Shown piece by piece: positions 46,626-57,673 of a stretch of 64,000 nucleotides of DNA (position 1 is the stretch's first letter; each line of letters opens with the position of its first letter). The notes beneath the pieces are model-generated. The model worked only from the letters and a program-made list of their open reading frames with translations, did not search any database and was not told where the DNA came from. The stretch covers positions 170,482,726 through 170,546,725 of the forward strand of contig NC_088780.1 in NCBI RefSeq assembly GCF_958450345.1, in the 5' to 3' direction. The translations under genes were made by a program, and so were the position numbers. The stretch is from Calliphora vicina (Eukaryota > Arthropoda > Insecta > Diptera > Calliphoridae).

Positions 46626-49429
46626 AACGATAATTACGTACAAATTTCGATTATTTTAAATTATATTGCAAAAGTAATTACTTAATAGCTAAATTTTTTA
46701 AAAAAACTGAAAAAAATGCATTTTTCCCCTTGTAAATGCACCTTACCCTTTTTACGAAAGGTCATTACGAAAGTTTTCAGGGGGTACCGTGTCAACATTT
46801 CAAAAAATTTAATTCTAAGGGACACTCTAGTGTTCATATATTGGGGTGTTCATATTATCGCGAGAGTACTGTACTATCCAATCGGTCTAATTGGTGTCTA
46901 GTTGGTTCACTTGACATGAAATCCCCCATATGTATAAACAGTGTTGCCATTTTAGAAATGAAGAAAAGCGTCAAGTGTATAGTGTATAGTAAAAACGGGT
47001 AAAAAGGGTATAAAAATTACGAAAAAGGGGGTAAGAGCATTATAAGAAGAAAACTAAAATTTGAAAACGTATCTTTTCGCTTTGCAAATAACACATTCAA
47101 AACGGGTAAAAAGTGTAAAATTGAATGCCAAAACAGGGATAAAAAGCAAAAAACTTCAAATATATAAAGCAGGTTAAAATTATTATTAATTTTATTATTA
47201 ATTAGTTTAACTTAAAATAAAATAACAATACAAACAAATCAAAATATGGATAACTTTTTATAGAAAAACAATTCCATTTTTAAATACATCGGTGTTGGCA
47301 GATTTTTGCACTCGTAATCGAAATAAATAGATGAAATCATGGGCCGATATTTCCCATTTGCAATATCAAACAAACCTTATCAACAGAGAGTATTTGTGAA
47401 CTATTTCAGGCAGCTAGCTCTTTTCGTTTGGGCCATATGTTATGTTATATCAATGTTAATTGCCGATCTAATCTCTTTTAAATGACAAAATACACTTGTG
47501 GTCTATGAATTACTTTACAAAGTGATCTGTGTACTTACTGATTGGGCCTCGAATATATTGCCTACAGACTCAACTTCCAAATAAAACAATTTTAGAAAAA
47601 TCAGTTTCCAAAATATTGCGCCATTTGCTTGCAGACCAGTCGGCATCTGACGAACTGCAAACCAGTACCAACCACTATGTATTTTTGTTAATAGTGGCAT
47701 TTTCCTTCGACTTCGGGCAGCCAACTAAAACAGGAATTATCGAAAAACACAACAGAACTTAATTTAATATTAAATATACATACATACATATGTACAATAA
47801 ATATTAAATATTCGACTTCATTAATTAAATTTTAAAAAATTAATTGAATAATCTGCTCAATGTTGTTTCATGTCAGTTTTTTCTTCCAAAAAATATTACC
47901 TCAACATTCGTTCAAACGTTTTCCGTTTCATTTTATAAAATGAGCCAAGCCACTAAAACAATTTTAATTATGATTTTCCAGTAATATTTAAATGTAAAAA
48001 CTTTGTAATAAAAGCAAGTTTATAGTTTTTTTTTTTTATTTATTTATTTTAATAATTATAACCGTTTTCCAAACAATCCTTTTCTCAATGTGTATTTTTG
48101 TTTATTATTTAAACCTAAAAACGTAAAGCACTCTTTCAGCAAATGCATGTATTTTTAAACATTGTTAAAACTAAAATCGATTTTCATATTTGGATTTTGT
48201 GGCTTATCAAGTTATTGCACTAATCGCTTCATTTATTAATTCATATATGCAAAAATATGCCATTGTTAATTTTTAAATTTCAGAATTTTATTTTTGATTA
48301 TAAATATCTAATAAATACAATATAGCACAAAATTATAATTTTATTTATTTATTTATTAATTTTTTTAATTTTCCATTATAAGTATAATACATAATAAATA
48401 CAATAATTCATACATAGCAAGTACATACATATATACATATGTAGTTAATATAATTAATTAATTAATAATTTAACAAATACATTAGAATCAAACTTAAAAG
48501 ACAACAAATTGGGAATAATTGTATACATATGTATGTAGGTACATTTGTACATACATATACTATGTATATGTATGTGTGTACTTATGTACGCGTACATGCA
48601 TATATAGTACATATCTAAAACTAATTGCAAATATATATGTATATATTTTTAAGTTTATCAAAGTAACTGTAATTAGAGATATTTCAATTTTAAAATTTGA
48701 AACTGTAACAATTTAACACCAAAATAAACAATGTTGTTTCTTGTCTTATTAATTTACATATTTGATTTGATTTAATTTAATTTAGTTTTTATTTAACTAT
48801 TTATTTTAAAATAATATTCGTTTCTATTAATTATTCTAGTTTTAATTTCATATTGGCATTTATTAATTTTAATTAATTTAAGAAGCAAACAATCGATCGA
48901 TCAGTTCAGTCATTATTTTTTTTTTTTATTTTTTTACAATACCATTAATGTTTTTATGGGACTAAAGGCAAATTTAACTATTTATTTCTTCATATACATG
49001 TTTATGTGCTAGATTTTCATTGGATGAGTATTATTTTGTCATTTGGTATCTAAAACAAACTCAGTTGTAAAATCTTTCAAACTATGGCAGTTTTTCCCAA
49101 TTAAAATAATATTTTTTAAATGTTTAAATTAATTTGTATGTGTATTTTCTGCAAATTTAACTTTCAACATACATACATGTCTCATTTGCTCTAAAGTTTT
49201 CTTCGTATAATATTTTTAGCTTTGCTAAAGCTTTTGGGCAGAATCCCTTTCATAATAAATTTTTTGGGGAAATCAGAATATTTCAGACAGAAATGAAATG
49301 TTTGAATAAATGACATAGCAAAGCTATATACATACATATCGCTCATTTGCTGCAACAACATCATAACTCAAAATCCGGGTGTTTTGAACTGAGTAATACA
49401 AAATATGCGCCGTTCTTTAGTCTTTCATA
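46626..49429. other. AT-rich intergenic DNA
   Basis: A transposon-end-like block lies at 46840-46872 (shared with 23500-23534). The segment 47500-47760 is less AT-rich and has short open frames on both strands but no recognisable domain. TATGTA microsatellite lies at 48420-48620. No gene is supported. Confidence 0.45.
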
Positions 49430-49748
49430 TACACAGAAAAAAGTTTCAACTTAAATATTATGATTTGATTTCATTGATTTCAATTCATAACATATGCGCG
49501 AAATTGACACATTTTTTTAACAGGATGCTATGCTTTAATGTTTATGAATGTTTTATCATGTTTAATGATATTTTTAAAATTTTAGATATTGTTGATTCAT
49601 CTTGAAATATTGGCCAATATATGGCTATTATGCAAACATTTTTGAAGTAATTCAAAGTTTGGGAACAAAAAAGTCATGTTCGATTAATAACATCATGTTC
49701 GATTTATTACAAAATTCATTCCAATTATGAATTTATTTTTTCTGTGTA
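49430..49748. mobile_element. MITE-like element with TACACAGAAAAAA ends
   Basis: TACACAGAAAAAA at 49430 and its inverted copy TTTTTTCTGTGTA ending 49748 bracket 319 bp of AT-rich non-coding DNA with short inverted words (ATTATGA, TCATGTTCGATT). The same terminus occurs near 42223-42260 as a closely spaced inverted pair. Ends are short, so confidence is moderate. Confidence 0.45.
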
Positions 49749-50058
49749 GTTTTAACAGTTTAAAAAAAAGTCAATTATTTTGTGTATGAGAGTGTTATTT
49801 TGTTGTAAACGAAATGAAATGAAAATTCATGTTTTCTCGTATATTTGACAAGTAAAAATTTGGGTTAAATACAGATTAGAAAGATAATAGTATCTACTAT
49901 TTAAATCAGGTTTTATTTCAGAAATCGCATGATTTGTTGAAAATTTATTTAAGAAAAAGTAAAATGTCATAAAACATTCAAAGTAATTTTTCTCGAAACG
50001 ACTTTTTTTTAATTATGACGTTGTTGCAGGAAATAAGCGATTGATAGTACCTTTATCT

Positions 50059-50169
50059 CCATTAACACGAAGCCTGGTTATGGGCTAACTAATAGTTATA
50101 CTGTCGGTTAAAAATATTAACTGTCAGTTTAACTATTAGTTAATACATAACCAGACTTCCTGTTACTGG
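50059..50169. mobile_element. Miniature palindromic element, 111 bp
   Basis: CATTAACACGAAGCCTGGTT... and its inverted partner ending AACCAGACTTCCTGTTACTG pair over about 40 bp with roughly seven mismatches. The core TAACTAATAGTTA is itself palindromic. Confidence 0.55.
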
Positions 50170-50217
50170 GGGTTAGTATGTAAGGAATAATAACACTCTG
50201 CTACAAAATTACACAGA

Positions 50218-51122
50218 ACTTGAAAAGTCACCTAGTGGAGGTTGTAGGCCTAGGTGAGGACATACTAAAACCGTTTTCAAAGATTTTGAAACACCCTCAA
50301 AATTTTTAGTTATTTTGAAAAAACTGTTTTAGGGTAGGTCGTAGTACTTTAGTACCTCTAACTCACACATTTTTAGACCGATTTCAATATTTTAAACAAT
50401 TATAGTTAGGTAAAGAATTAAGCTTTCATAAAATGTATGTATAACATCTATATTCCTAGAAAGTTTTTAAGTTTTTAAAAATAGTTTGGCTTTCTTTTTT
50501 ATTTTTTCCTAATTTTTCAAATTCAACAATAGTTATTTTAATTTTTGTCTATGAAACCCTATTTTTTTATATAGACAAAAACGAAATATTATTTGTTAAA
50601 ATCGGTTTATACTTGCAAAAGTTATTAAACTTTTTCAAAAAAGTTCCACAAAATTTACCTTGTAAATTGAAAATTGTAGAACAATTTTTTTGATAGTTTT
50701 TTGTTTTTTTTATTCATATGGGCTGGGGGCGAAAATACTAAAAAAAGGTGTTAATGAAAAGTTGAATAACTTTTACAATTTTCATCCGATTTGAATTATT
50801 AAAATAATGGTTTGTTAAGAACTAAATTTCCTTAATACATTGGTATAAATTTGTATAAGCTTCCGTATCAAAATAAGCAATGAAAAGCGATTAAAATCAA
50901 AACTGTTGATAAATTTTGTTTTTCTTTTAGATATTCTCAACAAAAACAAACTAACAAATGTATCAAAAGATGCACGTCATTTTAAAGCGTAATCAGTTTT
51001 CTTTTTAACCCCGTTAAAAAATTTAAAGTCGGACAGAGACAGAGTTACAAATCGATAAATCGACACAATTTCTAATGTACTCAGCAAGACCTATAACCTA
51101 CGCTAGGTCGTTTTCCAAGTTT
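50218..51122. mobile_element. Non-autonomous element with ~45-bp imperfect inverted ends
   Basis: The left end AACTTGAAAAGTCACCTAGT... pairs imperfectly with the right end, whose complement reads AACTTGGAAAACGACCTAGC. Related copies lie at 13911-14460 (inverted) and in part at 16990-17250. There is no transposase frame. The interior repeats AAAAGTTGAATAACTTTT-like words. Confidence 0.55.
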
Positions 51123-52563
51123 TTTCCATCGTATGATGAACTAAAGAATATGTAAAAAGGCTTCCGATGATTTGTACTAAGCTACCAGTGAAATGCAAAC
51201 TATCTTATCAACCAACAATAAATGTCAGTGAATTCATCTAATAAAATGTAAAACAGGGAAGAAAAATCACGTTGTTGAATAACAAAAATTTAATAAGAGA
51301 TATTTTGTTAAGTTTTTACCTTCACAACCCGTTTGGGTATCTTGCTACACTATTTATACTAAATTTACGCATTTTTAGCTACATTTTTGTGTAGAAAATA
51401 TTAAATTGTTTACATAATGTTTGTATGTAAACAACTAGGTAAACACTGAACAATTTTAGTTTTTGCAGTAAGAAAATGCTAATAACAAGAATAACAAAAA
51501 TTCGATAAAATTGTTTATCGATTTCCGGCAAGAATTCTTCTCTTTATCCTCTTCCATTTTAGTTTTACATAGATACAAAAGCTCAAAATAAGACCCATCC
51601 AAAGCAAATCATAACTATTAAATTTTAAAGTGTAAGGACAGAATATTCTAGCACAGTATCTAAAACTTTTGTCATGATAATTTTAGCCAATTTAGTCAAA
51701 CTTTGAATTTTAAAGTACTAGTTGTGAAAAGAACCAAGATACATGCTAATCTTTTTTGTATGTTTAAAATATTTTCATTACGATTCATCAATATGTTTCT
51801 ATACTAGTTTGAGTTTTTCCAACATTTTTATTTTTTAATTTTTATTCAAAAATTTATATGAAATTCTTTTTAAACTAAAAAACCGTAAACTGCTATTATA
51901 AAGATTTATAGCTGACATTGTCCAAATCTAATGGCAGAATATTCCGATCCGCACTTCTCATGCTCACTCTCTAATATTTATATTATGAGTTTTAAATTAA
52001 ATGTAAGTAAGACGTTTTAAAAACGTTGTAGACAAACAATCTAATATATATATAGTTCGTATGTATGTGGATAATTTCAAAGAACATGGACATCTTGCAA
52101 CTCTAAGCAAATTGATTAAAATGGAAGGGAAGTTTTGTGTTGACTAAAATATGTTGGCCTCTAACATTAAAGAAAATAGAGACAACATTTTAAAATGATT
52201 CTAAATCAGCGAAATGCAAACTCACACCACTACAGTTTTTAGATATTGTAGTTGTATGAGTTGAGAATTATTCTCTGGCAAAAACAAAAACAAATAGCTG
52301 AAATAATGAAATAAACAAGCATAAAAGCGTAACACAACCTGCTTCTATCAATGCTCATGCGAGACTGACTGTTTTTATACAATGTGTGTGCTTGCGTACA
52401 TGTGAAAATAAAAACAAGAGAGCTCATTTGAGAGCTCATTGCATTTCGCTGTTCTAAATACACGATTTATATGTATTCAAATCTATTTATTTAAACACAT
52501 AGGGAAGAAAAGAACTAGGCTTGAGTTATGGTTTTTGCCAGTTTTTTCGTAAACATCAAATAC
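51123..52563. other. AT-rich intergenic DNA
   Basis: No supported gene. GAGAGCTCATTTGAGAGCTCATT at 52420-52440 is a 12-bp direct repeat. The minus frame 52239-52463 has no known domain. Confidence 0.4.
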
Positions 52564-52852
52564 AAGGCGAATTTATACAAAGTGGAGTCAGTCAAACAGC
52601 TTATTACTTATTTTTTCACTTTTTGGTTCTAGTAGCTGTCAAAGCTGGTTTTTATATATAAATAGGTGGTTCTGGACAAAAAATGTCGAGTAAAAAATAT
52701 CTACGAACTGTCACTTTTAACACTCTCTTGCTCTCTCGTTACAAGTTTTTAAAAGTAAACGAACGGAATCCCGTAACTTCCAGTGACAATTTGTACAAAT
52801 TATCAAGTACGCGAACACTACTAATATCTAGTATATATTCTAAAGGCCTTAT

Positions 52853-53616
52853 TATACCCTTCACCTTCGTGAGAAGGGTATATATAAGTTTGTCATTCCG
52901 TTTGTAATTTCTATATTTTTCATTTCCGACCCTATAAAGTATATATATTCTGGATCCTTATAGATAGCGGAGTCGATTAAGCCATGTCCGTCTGTCTGTC
53001 TGTCCGTCTGTCTGTCTGTCTGTTGAAATCAGTTTTCTGAAGACCCCAGATATCTTCGGGATCCAAATCTTCAATAATTCTGTCAGACATGCTTTCGAGA
53101 ATTTTGCTATTTAAAATCAGCAAAATCGGTCCACAAATGGCTGAGATATGAGGAAAAAACCAAGACAACCTCGATTTTTGACCTATTGTTTTACCTATAT
53201 CTGGATTACTAAGACATTAATATAGACAATATGGATATCTAATGATAGATATTTCAAAGACATTTGCAACGACGTATATAAGACCATAGAAAGTTGGACC
53301 TACAATGGGTCAAAATCGGGAAACAAATTTTGAACCAGATTTTTTTTTTTTTTTAAAAAATTAAAAAACAAGAAAAAAATTTTTTAAAAATTTAAAAAAA
53401 AAAAATTTTAAAATTTAAAAAAAAAAAAAATTTTAATTTAAAAAAAAAAAAAATTTAAATAACAAACAAAAAAAATTTTTTTTTTCCAAAAAATTCAAAA
53501 AACAACTGTAAAAAAAATTAAATTTTGTTTACCTAAAAATATTTAAAATTTTGAAGTATAATTTGGTGAAGGGTATTTAAGATTCGGCACAGCCGAATAT
53601 AGCACTATTACTTGTT
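52853..53616. repeat. Dispersed repeat with TATACCCTTCACC start and hairpin end, copy 2
   Basis: The fuller copy of the family at 34456-35086: TATACCCTTCACCTTCGTGA, TAAAGTATATATATTCTGGA, a (GTCT)n run (52985-53026), TTCTGAAGACCCCAGA, a long A/T low-complexity stretch (53340-53520), then GGTGAAGGGTATTTAAGATT and the hairpin TTCGGCACAGCCGAA. Inserted into the MITE at 52564-53844. Confidence 0.75.
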
Positions 53617-53617
53617 C

Positions 53618-53700
53618 ATAATCAATTTTTAAATTTATTACAGGTTAATAAAACAAATTTTGTTTTATAAACCTTTTATAAAATTAAAAATTGATTATGA
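53618..53700. repeat. Small palindrome ATAATCAATTTTTAA...TTAAAAATTGATTAT
   Basis: 83-bp hairpin-forming unit, with related sequence at 735-800 and at 31571-31595/32275-32300, where a MITE interrupts it. Non-coding. Confidence 0.5.
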
Positions 53701-53844
53701 ATAAGGGGGTAAGATTTTTAACAAAATATTTATTTTTTTACATAAATAAGTAAAGCCAATTATGTATGTTTTAATACATATTTGTTTAATTTTTCATTTT
53801 TGTTTTTTGACATTTGTTAAGACCACCTTGTATGAATTCGCCTT

Positions 53845-55021
53845 GATCAACGCGTTTCATTCAGATCACATTCACAAAATTGCAATTATTTCAAATAAAG
53901 CGTTCAAAAATGTAGAATTTAATATCGTTCCCTTAATAAAACAATAGTGTATAATTTGTTTGCCATTTCGAAATAATTGAGTTTAAAATTTTTGTGTTAG
54001 TAGACATCTGGAACAAAAGTAATATTTCAATTGATCTTTTGACCCACTTTGTGGAAGTAGAATTTAACCAAATTTTGACCACATATAGAATCAGTTATGT
54101 AGATTCTTATTATGCTGGTGTATATGCTCATACACTATTGTTTTATTGAGGGCACGATATGACGGTCGTCTCTACGATATGTCCTCAAGCCATTTATAAT
54201 AAATAGCAAACATTTCTGACACTCGCACTATGGTCGCATTCATGCATTTACACGGTAAAAGTACTTTGTAATCAAGCCTATCGTCCAACCAATTTGATCG
54301 TCTAATGGTCCTTTTAATATACATACATACATAGTACATACTTTTATTTATATAAAAATTCATACTTTTCTGTTCGTATATGAACTGTAATATTAAAAAT
54401 AATAATGTAATTATCTGCCGTCTTGACGTTTAATTTTAACTATCCCAATTGTACACAAAATTTTTGTCAGATCTTCATACAGTTTTAACATCAACCAACC
54501 AACCAACCATTCATACGTAGTATCCATTTAATAAACAGGCGAGGTTTTAAAGCAATTACAATTATATTCTTCCATGGAGCTTTTTTTAGTTTTAAACTTG
54601 AGTTTTTAATTACATGATTTATAATTAAGAAAGATACATATGTACATATGTGACACGCAATACTGTTTTTTATTATTTTTTAATATTACACATACATTCG
54701 TTTTTCGCCATTACAATCACCATCATGATCCTTGCCACCGTCAATAAAAGGAGACAAAATGCATTATTATTGTATTAAAAAAAAAACTGTGGTTTTATTA
54801 GGTATTAATTATATATTTTGAAAACATAAATTAATTAATACATACTTATTTATGTACGTACTACCAATTGTTTGTGAGTTTTGCAGAATATTAAAACAAA
54901 TGTGTATTAATGATTTGACCACTGAATAGATGTCGTTTAAAAATCAGAATTAGTTCAAACGTAATTATTTATATATGTATGTTACATAAAAGTCTAATCG
55001 AAATAGAAACATATTTATTGG
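53845..55021. other. AT-rich intergenic DNA
   Basis: No gene recognised. Short TACATA runs; CCAACCAACCAACC at 54495-54508. Confidence 0.4.
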
Positions 55022-55237
55022 GGTTGTATAGAATCCAATCATTGTCAGAATCGGTTTTGAAAACGACAGAAAAAGTACTTTGGCCTTGTGAAATCGAGAG
55101 TTATTGGTTTTATATGCGATCTAGAATTAAATTCTTTATCGATTAAACAAAAAAATACATAGAAATTTATAAGATAAATGTGCCATTTTTGTCGTTTTCA
55201 AAACCGATTCCGACAATGATTGGATTCTATGACAACC
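55022..55237. mobile_element. MITE, 216 bp, ~46-bp inverted ends
   Basis: The left end GGTTGTATAGAATCCAATCA... and the right end (...CAATGATTGGATTCTATGAC then AACC) are inverted copies over about 46 bp, with one indel and very few mismatches. The internal ~120 bp is non-coding. No clear target duplication. Confidence 0.7.
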
Positions 55238-56424
55238 AAGTATATTTATGCTTTGTTGAACAAAAAATAGATAGTTTCCGTGCCTAAAAACCGTAATTTT
55301 GAGCGACTTTCGATTCTACACTTTGTGAATTCACCAAGAATCCATTAGGGTGAGCGATTTTAAAAAATAGTTTATATGAATATTTGAAAAATCCCAAACC
55401 ATTAATTAATATTGATAAATACAGATGTAGGTCATTGGAAATTTCATTAGAAATTAACATCTACATTTAGGATCACAACAAACTGATGGGTAAATTCAGA
55501 TTTGAACAAACGTACATACATACATACATATGTCTTTAGCTGTTTTAGTTTTATATAAAATATTGCTCAAAATCACAGTTTTTATAAAACTGGGGAAGGA
55601 GTTTGAATTTTAAATAAATAATAGTTTTTATGTATATGTAATTTAATATTCAATTCTGATCAAATATTCAACTCATTAACGGCTAATAATTTTAAGTACA
55701 TTTTTCTCGTATTCTTTATTTTTTTGATCACGGGTGGCACGTACTAATTAGGCCTTAATATTTCACTGCAGTTACTTAACGCTTTGCAATTTTTAATTAT
55801 TAAATTATTAATGATTATTATAAAACTGAATTATCTTTCATGTCAGGTAGTAAAATAATAATGTATGTAAAATGCTTTGAAGGTGATAAAAATAATGGGA
55901 ACAAAGTATGTACTTTCTTTAACAAATTAGATAAATGGTGGCATTTTTGATAAGGTGAACACAGTTAAAGCATACACGAATTACACTGTGTTACAAAAGT
56001 GAATGAAAATAATATGCAGGTGTTACCATATAGCAATTATGTTTTGTTGGAGTCCTATGGTACGGAAATACTTATAGCTTTTCTTTACAAAAATTAAAGG
56101 TTTGTTGTTTTACTTTCTCATGAATTAGATTTTTGACAATAGACTTAGGTTTTTGGCTCTCAGTTACCTATCTAGTGGTCATCTATGCTATGTAGTATTC
56201 GAGAGTGAAAATATCAAAAAAAAAAACTGGTTTCATTACTTTGATGTTTAAATAACAACTGAATTTTTATTTTTTCCAAAATGGAAGCTATTTTGTACAT
56301 AGTTTAAGAAAAATTACCCAAGCCTAGGTTAGGTCATGGCACACTGTGGTAAATCACAAATCTAGCTGGACAAAATTAAAAAAAAAGAAATGTCGGAAAA
56401 CATTCCATCTGATCGTTTAATGAG
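55238..56424. other. AT-rich intergenic DNA
   Basis: No gene or recognisable element was found beyond short microsatellites (55512-55530). Confidence 0.4.
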
Positions 56425-56635
56425 CCGGATAGTTCCGGTGTAAAACTATATTTGAGTTAATCTTCCAAGTATTCACTTTAAGTTAAATCAAAAACATCTT
56501 GCACATTCTTGCGACCGCCATACATTTTTTCACTTCTTCAGTATGACCTCCACTCTTTCACGATTTTGAAGAATGGGTAAAAACTCCCAAAAAAAGTGGT
56601 TTTTTATAATCGTTTATATATTTGAAAGAGTAATC
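56425..56635 (+). repeat. Dispersed repeat, copy 2 (first copy 13082-13300)
   Basis: Collinear with 13082-13300 (CCGGATAGTTCCGGTGTAAA; AATCAAAAACATCTTGC; TTGAAGAATGGGTAAAAACT). Non-coding. Confidence 0.6.
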
Positions 56636-57673
56636 AGAATACGTTGAAATTTTTACAGTAGATAGATATTGATGTTGTTAGTTGATTTCTTGCAAAAAGT
56701 GAATGTTTAAAAATTTTGAGTTAATACAGTATTGTTGAACGAGTGCGATATAATTCATAAATGAGAAGTGAACCCAACGTGATTTATTAATTTTGTCCAG
56801 TTAGATTTGCGATGTACCACAAAATAATATTTTATAGGGACAACCAGAATAAATCGTCAACAACTTTGCCCAGTTGGCCACGTTTTCAAGATATCCTCAA
56901 TGATAGGTGCAAGACAATGTACATATATATGTAGACGACATATGAGGGTCAGCAAGGACAAATCGCCAAAGGCTTTTTCAAACAAATGTAGCGAAAATCG
57001 TGGACGACTAAAAGAATGACAATGTCGCTCAGTTTGTCGTTTACACAATAACAATGAAAAGTTCTGCTAAAATTTGACAGAAGACCATATTCAAGACAAT
57101 GTCGCTCATCTTGTCGAGTAACAGTGTTAGATATATGACAACATTCAAGACTTTTGTCGCTCATCAATTGTGTTTGATATAAAACATGCATTGCATAAAT
57201 AAGCCAATTGGGACTGGCGCGATATTTATAAAAACATACAAAAAACTTATGATTTTGCGAAGTTGTAACCTAATAATTGAATTACTATATGAGAAACCCT
57301 GCATAATTTGTGTGTAGCACATTTAAAAACAATATCCCGGATTACTCCATGTAAGTAAATGTTAAATTAATGCATATGTAATTAAAAACTGTTGAATATT
57401 TTTTGAATGTAATGAATAAAATATAAAATGAAACAAATTACCTTGAAAGCTCGAAAATAAAGAATTCTAAGTGAAGTTTGAAATACATTTAAGCTAATGC
57501 TATTTTTGGAAAATCATTCATTCCTGTTGCATGTTTTTTTTATGTTACATTTACATGTAAACATGTAGTATGGATCGATATCATGGTAAATCATGGCCTT
57601 TAAATACATGATTTAGCGAAGAGACATACAATTTGAGTTGTTTGAATGTAAAATTAATGAATTGATTGAACGT
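56636..57673. other. 3' flank of the modular-protein gene
   Basis: Presumed 3'UTR and intergenic DNA. The stretch 56870-57180 is richer in CGTC/GTCGCTCA words: CAATGTCGCTCA is repeated at about 57019 and 57098, with TTTTGTCGCTCATC at 57152. The minus frames there have no recognisable domain. Confidence 0.4.

Larger units (their letters stand above)
52564..53844. mobile_element. Dispersed MITE split by later insertion
   Basis: The left part 52564-52661 (AAGGCGAATTTATACAAAGT...) and the right part about 53713-53844 (...CCACCTTGTATGAATTCGCC then TT) together match the uninterrupted copy at 26185-26474. About 1.05 kb of other repeats sits between them. The two outer ends form an inverted pair. 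Confidence 0.65.

Noticed and set aside
47515..47762. Open frames on both strands in a less AT-rich stretch
   Set aside because: A fleeting resemblance to a copia-type motif (DADWSASKW on the minus strand) is not followed by the expected downstream motif, and no LTRs are visible. Not enough to call.
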